Shown here piece after piece: positions 12,701 through 21,964 of a stretch of 22,100 nt of DNA. Below the pieces are notes generated by a model. The model did no database searches. It was not told where the DNA came from and saw nothing but the letters and a program-made list of their open reading frames with translations. Each line of letters begins with the position of its first letter. The first letter of the stretch is position 1. The position numbers were made by a program, and so were the translations under genes. The stretch covers positions 1 to 22,100 of the forward strand of contig WIXG01000780.1 of the NCBI GenBank assembly GCA_009869945.1, in the 5' to 3' direction. This DNA is from Mesaphorura yosii. Lineage: Eukaryota > Arthropoda > Collembola > Poduromorpha > Tullbergiidae.

Positions 12701-14200
12701 TCACCGGCACCAGCGTGCAGCTGGTGATAATGTTCTTGTGACGCCGACGACTTTGAGTTCCCACCGCCCAAAAGACCGAAGGAGTCGGCAACAATCACAC
12801 TCGTTCTCTGAAATGCGAATAAGAGTCCGGATTACTTAAAATTAGACTCCCGTGTGCGGTATGCGATTTGAATCTGTGGTCGACCACCGTCGGTAGTCAG
12901 TCGATAGGCACTTTCCGTTGAATTAAACGAATTTATAACAAACGCAAATAATAATGTTCACGTAACGGTTAAGTCTCAAGCACAAAGCACCGACTGTCTA
13001 GCCACCGACCCTACCGCACTAATGTGCAACATTGTCTCAGCAGTGTTTAACAGTGTAAGACACACGAATGAATGAAGACATGTAAAGATGTAATTTTACA
13101 TTTAAATTCATGTAGCTTGTTCCGCAAAACAAAAAAATCTCGGAAAAGAATCTGCTGGGTATGGGCGAATGTGTAGCAGCAAGATGTCTTTGTTGAAAAA
13201 GTTCAAGTGTTTACGTAAATGGTGCATTACTGTTTCTTGCTTGTTTTCCTCTTCTGTGATGCTCTTGAACTCACTCACACTCGCACGCACTTAATTCTGA
13301 CAGTTAGCAGATGAAAAGAGCGAATTATGCTTTATCTGCAAAAAATGCATGAAAATTACGAACAAACTCTGTGAATTCCTTGCGAGAGTAAAGAACGATT
13401 GTGATTCCTCTCTTATTCGACGCTCAAGTTGAAAAGTCACGGATGGACAAAGATAGCAGACTTTTAAACCCTCAGTTCTCAGCTGCCGTATGTTTCTCGC
13501 CTGTATGTAACTAGCCACAGCCTATTAATGTACAGGAACAATAATGCTGTGATGCTGCTGCTGAGAAAGTACTTTAAACTATCTCACTCAAGTTATGATA
13601 TTGTGTGCATTTTCGCACTTTATGCTGATGGTGATGGAAATGTGCTAACCGAAGAATCAGGCCACAACTGCATTCCATCGTCATCATTATTAAGAATCTT
13701 TTGAGCGGAAATAAATGGTATTTTTCTCTCGTATGAATTATTGCCCACTTGAACTTTAGAAATCACTGAGAGAGTCTCGTGCTTGTACGCCATGGCCACA
13801 AGTTCAAATGTATGCTTGTAACTCGCACGCTTGGAAGCGTAGCGCAGCACAAAACTCGAACAGAAGAATAGAAATTGGTATTTGGCAGAATGATTCGAAG
13901 ATTTTGCAATAAATGATGAAATGCCAAGAAAACATCGTGGTTCGTGGTTGCTGAGAGATTAAATTATGATTATAGCACACTACTAACCTTGTCTTTACTG
14001 TTACAGCCACTGCTGCTGCAATTCATCACCGTGTTCATGCTCTCTCCTTCAGCAAGCGCCGCCGCATCTTCACATAATTGCTGTGAATTATTTGTACAAG
14101 ACGTAACTGTCATGTTGCCACTTCCACTGCTCCTGTGCGCGTTCGTGTCTTTCTCTTTGAGACTCAGCCTTGAAATTAATTTGCGGAATTTCGTATCCAT
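3769..14200 (-). CDS. AKAP2 C-terminal / MISP-family scaffold protein, 6 coding exons, 1027 aa
   Basis: The coding exons are 14200-13988, 12807-11739, 6825-6719, 5850-5420, 5105-4721 and 4647-3769. All introns are GT..AG and their phases (0, 1, 0, 2, 0) join without a break. The ATG at 14200 (MDTKFRKLIS) is the first in frame after an upstream splice acceptor. Family evidence is the segment around residues 612-632 (KETPIEREIRLAREREQE), the hallmark of the AKAP2 C-terminal domain shared with MISP. Supporting segments are the charged helices EIEELHRREKELKRMN (about 474-489) and QRIAAELREMREREKELE near residue 900, and a C-terminal NLVSQWEEKMQ. Residues 335-371 are a serine-rich linker. Relatives anchor PKA or bind actin at the cell cortex and spindle. 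The same role here is inference, and I could not identify an RII-binding helix. The paralemmin part found in some vertebrate fusions is not seen. Exon 2 has several tyrosine motifs, and residues 972-1005 hold a tandem repeat. Confidence 0.85.
3838..3939 (-). repeat. Tandem ARSALGN(T/N)ISFG peptide repeat in the C-terminus
   Basis: Two copies of a 16-18 residue unit, each starting ARSALGN and containing ISFG.PG, lie head to tail at residues 972-1005. They come just before the C-terminal KSNLVSQWEEK. Synonymous codons differ widely between the copies, so the duplication is old and the peptide appears to be under selection. Its binding partner is unknown. Confidence 0.8.
5106..5419 (-). other. 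Intron 4-5 of the AKAP2/MISP-like gene (314 nt)
   Basis: The donor is TTCCA|GTAAGT and the acceptor is TTATTGCAG|CATTGCG. The codon split across it reads CAC (His607). I see nothing else inside. Confidence 0.75.
5851..6718 (-). other. Intron 3-4 of the AKAP2/MISP-like gene (868 nt)
   Basis: The donor is AAGAAG|GTAAGG and the acceptor is CTCTCTACAG|GCTTCA, phase 0. A 77-codon minus-strand frame (6391-6624) resembles nothing known. No RNA gene or element is recognised. Confidence 0.75.
7609..7616 (+). promoter_or_regulatory. Candidate TATA box inside the large intron
   Basis: The plus strand reads CACTATAAAAAGCCG. An ATG lies about 32 bp downstream at 7641 but opens only an eight-residue frame. 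TATAAA occurs by chance many times in DNA of this composition, so this is weak. Confidence 0.15.
9273..9280 (+). promoter_or_regulatory. Candidate TATA box (TATAAAAG) inside the large intron
   Basis: TATAAAAG is preceded by GGC, which gives a canonical TATA context, and a plausible start (TTCAAT) lies 31 bp downstream near 9304. The first ATGs after it (9305, 9324) open only 12- and 19-codon frames. If real, it drives a non-coding, spliced or very short transcript antisense to the host gene. Confidence 0.22.
11205..11247. repeat. Purine/A-rich tract
   Basis: An almost pure A/G stretch that reads as a poly-pyrimidine run on the strand of the host gene. It is low-complexity sequence and could serve as the pyrimidine tract of an unrecognised alternative acceptor. 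Confidence 0.5.
12808..13987 (-). other. Intron 1-2 of the AKAP2/MISP-like gene (1180 nt)
   Basis: The donor is GACAAG|GTTAGT and the acceptor is GCATTTCAG|AGAACG, phase 0. Frames inside are 60-76 codons, without recognisable content. An alternative first exon within it cannot be excluded. Confidence 0.65.
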
Positions 14201-14350
14201 GTGCAATTCGTAATTCGCAGATTGCACGTAGCCACACTGAGGAGGTACTAAACGAAAGTGTACAAGAGAAAATGAGCTAAAGCTGCTGATCAGCGCCTGT
14301 CATAACAATCAATCACGTTGTGCGATTAGATTCTTCAACAATGCGCTTAC

Positions 14351-14600
14351 CGTATCAATGCTAAATGCTGGTTGTCCGCGTTGCTCCGTGCAAGGCTTAA
14401 CTGTTTCACTTTTGCGGTTGGTGAATGTGAATTGCACTGAACTGAATTGCCTGAATCAATCAAATTATGCTGCTCACTGATATTGATCCTTTTCAGGAAC
14501 CCCAACCTGCCAGGCTCGATTCGTTGACATGAACTGGCTGAGAAATTAGAAAATTTTGAGGAAACGAAGCACAATGCACAAATCCTTAGTCAGAAGTCAG
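14351..14600 (-). other. Probable non-coding first exon (5' UTR) of the AKAP2/MISP-like gene
   Basis: A good donor (GATACG|GTAAGC) ends this segment at 14351. Matching acceptors lie at 14248 (TTCGTTTAG) or 14237 (CTCCTCAG), just upstream of the coding exon with the ATG at 14200. None of the three joining frames carries an upstream ATG that reads into the protein, so the exon is best taken as untranslated. Its 5' end is not defined, and 14600 is only a rough limit. Confidence 0.4.
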
Positions 14601-14871
14601 CCAACACAAGTCAGTCAGAGTTTTGTGCGAATAAAGGAGTGATTTGAATTAGATTGAAAGTTTAATAATGCTTAATTGTCTGAATTGAATCCGCTCATAA
14701 GGAACAAACTGCAATGTAACCACAAAACTCAACTCAAACAAAAGTAATGCGTAACTCAAAGCAAACACAAATAGCTGATGAATGCATTTCCTCAACTTAA
14801 AATCACAAGCACAACAAAAACTTTCAACAATGAATTGCGTGTGTGTCTTTCCTGAGTCACGTCTACCCACA

Positions 14872-14881
14872 GACTGACTGA
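14872..14881 (-). promoter_or_regulatory. Candidate initiator (TCAGTCAGTC)
   Basis: On the minus strand the duplicated TCAGTC matches the arthropod initiator consensus TCAGTY. It lies about 520 bp upstream of the predicted 5' UTR donor. An AGACGT resembling a downstream promoter element occurs close after it but at the wrong spacing (about +17 rather than +28). There is no TATA box. Confidence 0.22.
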
Positions 14882-14899
14882 ACCACCACGAAAAGATAT

Positions 14900-17800
14900 C
14901 GGCGAGACGGGAGATTAAGTTTCAGTTTCGTTGGTCGTCAGAAATTGACAAATTGATTTGATGCCTACAATCGCTCGTTGGTGCCACCATGCAACATGCA
15001 AATGTCCATCAACAATGTACAATGTGGCTACCTGTTGGCTGTTGAATTGGGTACTGACAGGTCATCACAACTCAGCAATGTATCGATCTTGGTCTTGGAA
15101 TCTGTTTGATTGTTGTCATTCACCTTACGCGCTACCTGCTGCGAGGAACAGTGCGTACGCGTACAGTGACTTGGCGTGGCAAGAAGACATGAAATGGAAA
15201 GGCAGTCAACGGCGATTCACTGGCTATGGCTGTGGCTTTGACTTGCTGACCTCCATTCTTGTATCGGATCCGGAGTTAATTTTTTATCACAATACTCTTT
15301 CCACACACGTATCATTGTTATTTATTTTAGAAATGAATGAAATATTTGTCTTGCGCCTTGCATTGTTGTGAAAATCGTAAGTCAACACTAAACGTCTGTT
15401 AATTTGTGTGTAAAGTGTAAATACAAAACTGCACGCAAGGGACGAGTGACGGCTTGGCGGTGAAGTATTAATGAGAGAGACTGCCAGGTTCGTGCGCGTA
15501 CGCACACAAAATTAAAGATCAAGATAAGACACCGCAGAACAAGCGTACAATGTGTGTGAATGTGCGAATCTGATAAGAGCGAAGAAACTTAATTTGTTGT
15601 CAATATCATTAACAATGCACTGCTGAGTACAATGGCCGTTGTGGTATGAATATGCAACAATACGCGGAGAAATTCAACTGTCAGCCACAGCTCGGCAATT
15701 GCAAGCAATCGGCGAGTGAAGAGCCTTTCTGTCTGACTGACACAGTATAACAAGTAACGCGACACGATGCGGCCTGCAAATAATGTGGATTAAAGAGGCA
15801 TAGAATAGTATTCAATTGCAAATGACACACAAAGTACAAAATACAAATACAAAATACGAAGTAGCAATGCAGTCGTGAGAAAGAAAAGAGAAGAGGTGGT
15901 CGTGGTCGTAATGAATGACTGGTGACGATGATGAATTGTTGCGTGTATGAATGCGTGCTATAATTTACTTACAATGGCATTGCATTGCGAAAAGACTGGC
16001 GTGGCGACAATAATGAGATGTACTCGGCACTCACACGGTCTTAAATTAAGCCTACGACAAAAATTGTTATTGTACTGTTGGGTCCTACTTGTAGTCTCAT
16101 CCATGTGCATACCTGCGCCGATTCTTGAGTTTCTGAATGAGCAAAGAAGCCCATGCCATGGATTTTGGGGGCCAGCAAATTGGACAGTGGCAACGGCAAA
16201 AGACATGGTTCGAGGTACGGAATGATTGCTGCACAGCACAGCATGAATTTCTAATTGAATTTATCTCACTTACTTCGTCTTGAGCTTGTCTTGTCATCCA
16301 CCACATAAATAGGATTTGTGTTTAGCTGTTTAGCAGCAGCAGCTTAGCAGGCCTGAAACAATCATCATCAACATATTTCAAGTGCTCAAGTTGACATTGC
16401 CCATTACACATTGCACATTCACACGTGAATGTTGGCCGTGCCGTGAAAGAATGCACAACAATTTCACTTTCTTTGTTAACATGGATAAACGCTGTCACTG
16501 TGTCGTTCGCAGGCACATTCGCACAACAATGACTAGGACAAACACTCGAATTATTCATTTCGGACGGACGCTCAACGCCTTCGTTTGCTTGCTTTGCTTG
16601 GCCTGCTAAATGCCGCAAAACAGTACGAAGAAGAGTCTGACACTTTAATCGCTCAGCCCATCTCGATTCACAAGCACAAAGAAATTATTATTCATCATTT
16701 TTGATTGTCGTCGTACATTTGTTGTTATTGCAAATTATTTCGCAAAGCAAAGGCAGGAGAAAGGGAAATGCCAAGCTGTGCCTGTCGACTGTAAAATTGG
16801 CAAATTTTTGAGTGAAGAATTGACAAAACCGTCGAATTCATTAGTGAGCATTAATTGTTTGATGAGCCCGATGATAAGCGATAAGGTAATCGCATTCGTG
16901 CATAATTTGAATTTAATTCCGTACAAAATAGAAACGCAAAGCAGGAAAGCGGTGGAGATTTCGACAGCAGATTGAGACAAAGCAATAAAAAGACAACCCA
17001 AAAAAGTGGTGATTTTTATGAACAGCAGTGGCAATAAAATATGTTGGATTTTTCGCATTTGTTCACATAGAGCCACAATAAAATGATTTCGCAAGTTAAT
17101 TTTCTCTTCGCCATAGATAATTAAGAAGTTTGCTGTAAGCGTAATCTTTTGTCGAATCTTTTCATTTGAGGAATTTCTACGTTTACGAACGAAATTGCGA
17201 GAAGAATCTGTCAAGTGTGAACTTGAACAGTACTAACATGGTCAAGTTTGTTGCGGCTGGGAATGAAGAGTTATTTATGGCCGACTCTCCTTTATTGCCC
17301 AAATCCAACTCTCTACTCACGTGTTGCATTGCGTGACAATGACAATTGGACATTGCTTTCTTTGAATCAATAATCCAATTAGAATGACAAGCACGAACGA
17401 TAATCGAAGATGAGGTGAGGCAGACGCGACCGCGAGCTCGCAGCGCAGTGAAGGTAAGACTTAAGAAAGCGAATCTCTTCGCTTGCAGGTGCAGGCGTAA
17501 TTTATTATCTCTTCAGAGATCTGGTGAGCACTTGTTAACGTAATTTGCATACCAGATTCTTTGTACGATTGACATGCATTCAATTAACGGCACACCGTGC
17601 AAATTGACAAATTAAGCTCCTTTTCTACTCATTTTTCTATGTCCAAATCTTGATTCTTGATTTGCGAAGAAAGATGATGGTCTTAATCTCTTAATGACAT
17701 TCACCAATCGTAAATCGCAAGGAACGAGAAGTCTGCTGTTCTTTATCTGCCCATCTTCAATTTCCCACGAATTACACATTCCGCAGTCCACGTTTTGCTT

Positions 17801-19162
17801 TTGCATGCAATGATAAAAATGTATTTATCAATTAAAACTTCACACTGCAGTGAAGGAAAGTGAGTTTTTACACGCTTGTCTCAATTCTACGCTGCCGTTT
17901 CACTTTTCAATTCCCTTCCCTTCTACGATAAATAATAGCAATGACATTTACATGCTCGTTGTTTCCACACTCATTTACTTCATTTTCATTTGCTCAGGGC
18001 AAATGGAGCTCAGTGCATGTCATCCTCTTGGCATCAAGCTGCTTCCGTTTACCCACACTCACCTGAAGAAACTCATTAATTTCCACTTGGGGCAGGGTTA
18101 ACAGTAAATTTATTGCTGTTCCTGGCGCTTTGATGGACGACAATCACAGTTTAAACGTTAAAGTCGAAAGGGTACACGCTGGTTCACATCATCACATCCA
18201 AATTCCACGTGCCCCACGGCACGGGGCAAGTCAGCATGTACTTTTGAGTTGAACTATGCAAAAAATCAAGAGTAAATAGAAATTTGAAACTTTCAGATGA
18301 CTAGAGACCAGATTTGAAGTTAATTATGTTGTTGCAGGGCAGACAGCAGACAACTCCGCAATCTGTAATGCTCATTAACTACTCGTACTCGTATGAAATT
18401 GCAATCTCTTGTAATCAGGTTGTTGGCATCGACAAAAAAACTCAATTTTCTGAAAAGATAACAGTATGATCTGTTTAAGTAAAAAGTGCAACAAGTTGTA
18501 AAGTTAAATGTACTGTGGTCTGCGTCTGGCGAGAGAGAAATCACTACCAAATTAATAAAGTACGGTTAAAGACATTTTATTTGGCTTTTGGCAACTGCGC
18601 TCGAGAAGATTTGAGAAATGTGAATGGTAAAGGTCATGGTTATGGTCAGCCGTTGGTCGTTGCTTCTGAACCACGAAATTATTGCGAGCAGACGCGTACG
18701 ACGGACGTATTGCAATCTGCACGAATTTACCCATTTGACTTGGCTGGCTTGCACTTTCATGAAATTGGCTCAGGGCAATTCGCGTACTTGAAGTATGCAA
18801 TTTATTCTAGAGATTTAATGAGCCTGTGCTTGCTTAATTCGATTTAATTAATCCAATTACGAGTACTTTGACGTGCGCCTTGAGGGTTTGGCTTGGCGGT
18901 GTGCGGGCAGATTAACTGCCGGATAGCAAGGAGAAACTATGCTCTTGAAATTAGGTTGAAACGTTGAAAGCAGTAATTAAAAGCACATAAATCTGAAACT
19001 AATTAGCAAGATTTGAATCGAAGTATCCAAGTTCAGGTTTACGGGAATAATTAGTCATGGCTTTGCTGGTTAGAACTAATAAATTGACTTGACATACATT
19101 CCGAGGCGTGCGTAGACAGTTTTGCTTCGTTTTCCTTCATCGAACTTTGCCAAATCTTTACC
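14900..19162. other. Long intergenic region without a recognisable gene
   Basis: About 4.3 kb separates the AKAP2/MISP-like gene from the cholesterol-oxidase-like gene. The longest frames (14961-15371 plus, 136 codons from ATG; 16735-17214 minus, 159 codons from TTG; 18515-18847 plus, 110 codons) have no domain, signal peptide or splice support. Their lengths are near what chance gives at this base composition. No tRNA B-box, rRNA or transposon gene was found by eye. Confidence 0.5.
15832..15861. repeat. Short degenerate ACAAAAT tandem repeat
   Basis: About four imperfect units (tacaaaatacaaatacaaaa and flanks) occur in the intergenic region. This is simple sequence with no evident role. Confidence 0.6.
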
Positions 19163-19169
19163 TATAAAA
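19163..19169 (+). promoter_or_regulatory. Possible TATA box upstream of the oxidase gene
   Basis: TATAAAA lies about 600 bp before the oxidase ATG on the same strand. It would imply a 5' UTR of about 0.55 kb. Chance matches are frequent here. Confidence 0.15.
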
Positions 19170-19678
19170 CTAAATGCATTCTCTCGAAATATGCGCATAA
19201 AATGTGAACATTATTGATTGACTTTGAGAGTTGCAAATCAGAGATTGACACTTTCATGAAAGCTAACTTGACTAGTGAGTAGCGAATCCAATAAAATTGC
19301 TATTCCGTGATTTCGCAAATGCGACAAAAAACTGAAGTAAAGTTAAATGTTATTGTACTGCGACTTGTTAATGATGCTTCAACTGCTGGCCTTGCATTTA
19401 CAGCGGCAAAGGTTATGATTATCGCAAATTGTAAAACACAGCAGCGAACAGCAGTTCTATGTCTCACACAGTTTGGGTTTCACAGTTGTTATTCAAAAGT
19501 TTATCTATCTCATGATCTCAGAATTGCAATTGTTTTTAGTCCTACGTGCACACTCGTCATGCAATTTTTAGCAGAGTTCTAGTTCGAGTTGTTTCAGCAA
19601 GCATTCAATCGGTGAACAGTGCTGACCGAATCAAATTTTTCGCTGCATGTTGGATTACACGTTGGAACCGGGATCGAG

Positions 19679-19757
19679 GTACGACGTTTGCTAAATTTTA
19701 CATTTTTTACTTAAGGTAAAACATGTGTAAGAAGTTGCTCGGTTCGTACGGTTCTAG
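19679..19757 (+). other. Possible 79-nt 5' UTR intron of the oxidase gene
   Basis: A GATCGAG|GTACGA donor and a GTTCTAG|AGC acceptor just before the ATG would delimit an intron of the size typical for this window. The in-frame stop immediately upstream of the ATG is the TAG of that acceptor. Reading through the join gives no upstream Met in frame, so it would not change the protein. The donor is weak. Confidence 0.25.
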
Positions 19758-19760
19758 AGC

Positions 19761-21380
19761 ATGTTTCATTTGGTAGGTGCACAAATCATGCCGCCTGACA
19801 AGTTTCCAGCTCAAATTCGGTTAACTCAAGACAAGTTTTCCAACTGGGCTGGTTCAATCACAGTTGCGTGGGTGTACATTGCGCATCCGAACTCAGCAAA
19901 TGACATTGTCGCCCTCGCCAATTGGGCACAGAAGGAGAAGTACAAACTGCGGCCGCTTGGAAAGAGTTTAGGATGGTCACCGCTTGTTGTATCGTCGTCT
20001 CAAGATTGTACGTGTGTAATTGCGATCAGCTCAGATAAGCTGAACTCGATCGAATTGTTGGAACCTGATTTGGGAAGAAATGCGGTAAAAGTCGGTACCG
20101 GTGCTACAATGAATGAGCTTCTCGGATTCTTGGAGAAGAATGGACTTGGAATTAAAAATGCACCAGCCTGTGGGTATGCGACTGTTGGCGGAGTCCTTAC
20201 TGGAGGTGGTCACGGGGCAGCCATGTCAAAAACAACTCAGCATGGCTTTACGTTCGGCTCGCTCAGCAATCTTGTAATTTCACTCACCGCGGTGGTTTGG
20301 GACGCCTCGTCCGAGTCCTTTGTGCTGAAAACGTTTCACAGGAAAGACGCAGAAACTAAATCGCTCATCGTGAATTTGGGAAGACTTTTCGTTACGGAAG
20401 TTGTGCTACGAGTTGGGACTAATTACAATTTACAGTGCATCAGTCACAAGGACATTCCAGCGACTGAACTTTATAAGAATCCGGAAGACGTGCAGCCAGA
20501 CGATCGGACATTTGCCACTCTAATCGAGAAATCTGAGGGAGTGAGTTCCATTTGGTTCGTGTTCAGCAAGAATCCGTGGGTCAGAGTATTTTACGATAAA
20601 GCAGTGCGACCTGTCTCAGCAAAGGCAGTTGACAAGCCTTACGCGTACCCGTTTTCGGATAATGTGCCGCGGTTCGTGTCAAGTCTTCTGTCTTCTACTT
20701 TGAATACATTCCCGGGAATTACTCCAGTATTCGGAAATATTCAGGCAGCTTCGACAAGTGCTGGTTTGACAGTTACCCGCTCGCGCGATGTTTGGGGCTC
20801 GTCCAAGAACCTTCTCTTCTATGTGAAGCCGACCACAGTACGAATCATTTCCTATAGCTATGCAATAATCACAAAAAGGAGCAATATCCAACTTGTTGTA
20901 TATCAGTACATGAACTTCCTGGAGAACTTAATCTTAGAGTACAAAGCGAAAGGAAAGTATCCACTGAACATAGGCTCTGAACTTCGTGTAACTGGCTTGG
21001 ACATCGCAAAAGACGTCGATTTTGAAGGCGCCGAGTCTCCCTCGTTGGCTCCTTCGACGCCAGTTCCAGCCCAACCAGAGTTTGATGTCGCTATTTGGAC
21101 AGACGCAATCACAATGGCCGGTACAAATGGAAACGAGGAATTTGGAGCCGAATTAGAGAAATTCATGTTCTCAGTCTTTGACCCGGACGTTGCTGTAGTG
21201 CGGCCAGAGTGGAGTAAAGGATTTGGATACACCGCATCCTCGGGGTGGAAAAATTTGGAAGTCTTGACCAAAACGATCCCTCGACTGTATCCAGGCTGGA
21301 AGGAGGCGTTGAGAATTTTCAACAAATATGATCCTCACAGAGTATTCACGAATGAATTGCTTGATGTACTAATGCCGTAG
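19761..21380 (+). CDS. Type II cholesterol oxidase-like flavoprotein (VAO family), intronless, 539 aa
   Basis: The bacterial relatives use O2 to oxidise and isomerise cholesterol to cholest-4-en-3-one, releasing H2O2. The order matches them end to end. First is a short FPAQIRLTQDKFSNWAG lead. Then comes a PCMH-type FAD-binding domain (about 35-225) with TGATMNELLGFLEKNGLG, TVGGVLTGGGHGAAM and FGSLSNLVISLTAVVWD. Then comes a cholesterol-oxidase substrate-binding domain (about 225-530) with SIWFVFSKNPW, YAYPFSDN, DVWGSSKNLLFYVKPTT, SELRVTGLD, RPEWSKGFGYT and DPHRVFTN. Glu407 and Arg409 match the Glu-x-Arg oxygen-gate pair. The FAD-linking histidine is replaced by Leu70 (GKSLGWSPL). Length equals the mature bacterial enzyme, and no secretion signal is seen. 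Met1 follows an in-frame TAG; Met10 (19788) is an alternative start. The single exon among spliced animal genes suggests horizontal transfer. The substrate is unproven: another sterol or steroid-like alcohol is possible. Confidence 0.9.
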   Translation: MFHLVGAQIMPPDKFPAQIRLTQDKFSNWAGSITVAWVYIAHPNSANDIVALANWAQKEKYKLRPLGKSLGWSPLVVSSSQDCTCVIAISSDKLNSIELLEPDLGRNAVKVGTGATMNELLGFLEKNGLGIKNAPACGYATVGGVLTGGGHGAAMSKTTQHGFTFGSLSNLVISLTAVVWDASSESFVLKTFHRKDAETKSLIVNLGRLFVTEVVLRVGTNYNLQCISHKDIPATELYKNPEDVQPDDRTFATLIEKSEGVSSIWFVFSKNPWVRVFYDKAVRPVSAKAVDKPYAYPFSDNVPRFVSSLLSSTLNTFPGITPVFGNIQAASTSAGLTVTRSRDVWGSSKNLLFYVKPTTVRIISYSYAIITKRSNIQLVVYQYMNFLENLILEYKAKGKYPLNIGSELRVTGLDIAKDVDFEGAESPSLAPSTPVPAQPEFDVAIWTDAITMAGTNGNEEFGAELEKFMFSVFDPDVAVVRPEWSKGFGYTASSGWKNLEVLTKTIPRLYPGWKEALRIFNKYDPHRVFTNELLDVLMP

Positions 21381-21724
21381 AATTTAGGAAAATAACATTT
21401 GAGAATTTAATGCCAGCAAGCTCCATGACGTATTCTTCCAGGACTCTGAACTACAACTAATTTCATAGAGGTTCATTAAGGAATTAAAGCTACGAGTACG
21501 TTTACGTACTCTAAACTTATATTCAATTATTCTATCTAAGAATACAAAATACTTGTCCAACAAAAGACGGTGTGCACTAACAAGTCATGGCTTTCTTTTA
21601 TAAAATGCGAGTTGTGTAACACGTGTATTATTATCATCGTTGCACAGTACCTCATAAAAATCAGGAGGAAATAGCTCCTCACAGAGTTCAAGTTTCAACG
21701 CATCTAACAAATCTTAAGGAGGGT

Positions 21725-21730
21725 AATAAA
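21725..21730 (+). terminator. Candidate poly(A) signal for the oxidase gene
   Basis: AATAAA lies about 345 nt after the oxidase stop. The variant ATTAAA at 21483-21488, about 100 nt after the stop, is an alternative. Either fits a eukaryotic transcript. Confidence 0.35.
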
Positions 21731-21885
21731 ACTACATCCAGATCACAATTCAAAGTACACCAGTAATTGACTTAACTAACAATGAGTATGTAATGGCTCG
21801 TATTTTAAGCCACCTCAAAAGTACTGAAATTCCTCCGCAAATTCACGACTCCGCAGAAATACTTACTTTCTCCCCCAAAAGATTC

Positions 21886-21948
21886 TTTGACCGTCCCAAA
21901 ATCCAATTTGACCGCATTTTAAAAATTGACCACATTATTTGACATTGG
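21886..21948. repeat. Cluster of four TTGAC words
   Basis: TTTGACCG, TTTGACCG, TTGACC and TTTGACA follow one another at spacings of about 21, 20 and 12 bp between the oxidase and the right-edge frame. It may be an array of one short binding word or a decayed tandem repeat of about 20 bp. Confidence 0.35.
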
Positions 21949-21964
21949 TCATAAAGATATATAT

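Larger units (their letters stand above)
21381..21963. other. 3' flank of the oxidase gene
   Basis: No coding frame of note. It contains ATTAAA at 21483-21488 and AATAAA at 21725-21730 as candidate poly(A) signals, and a cluster of TTGAC words at 21887-21943. Confidence 0.5.

Noticed and set aside
14961..15371. 136-codon plus-strand frame upstream of the AKAP2/MISP-like gene
   Set aside because: There is no signal peptide, domain or poly(A) context, and the length is within chance expectation for AT-rich DNA of this size.
16735..17214. 159-codon minus-strand frame with hydrophobic stretches
   Set aside because: It starts at TTG, has no recognisable domain or splice context, and its hydrophobicity follows from T-rich sequence. 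A frame this long is uncommon but possible by chance here.
18515..18847. 110-codon plus-strand frame and overlapping minus frames
   Set aside because: The opposite strand is equally open (18552-18800), composition is not protein-like and no family is recognised.
19761..21380. Identity as gulonolactone or arabinonolactone oxidase
   Set aside because: Those share the FAD-binding domain, but their C-terminal HWG-type signature is absent. The SELRVTGLD, RPEWSKG.GYT and DPHRVF.N segments instead match the cholesterol-oxidase substrate domain.
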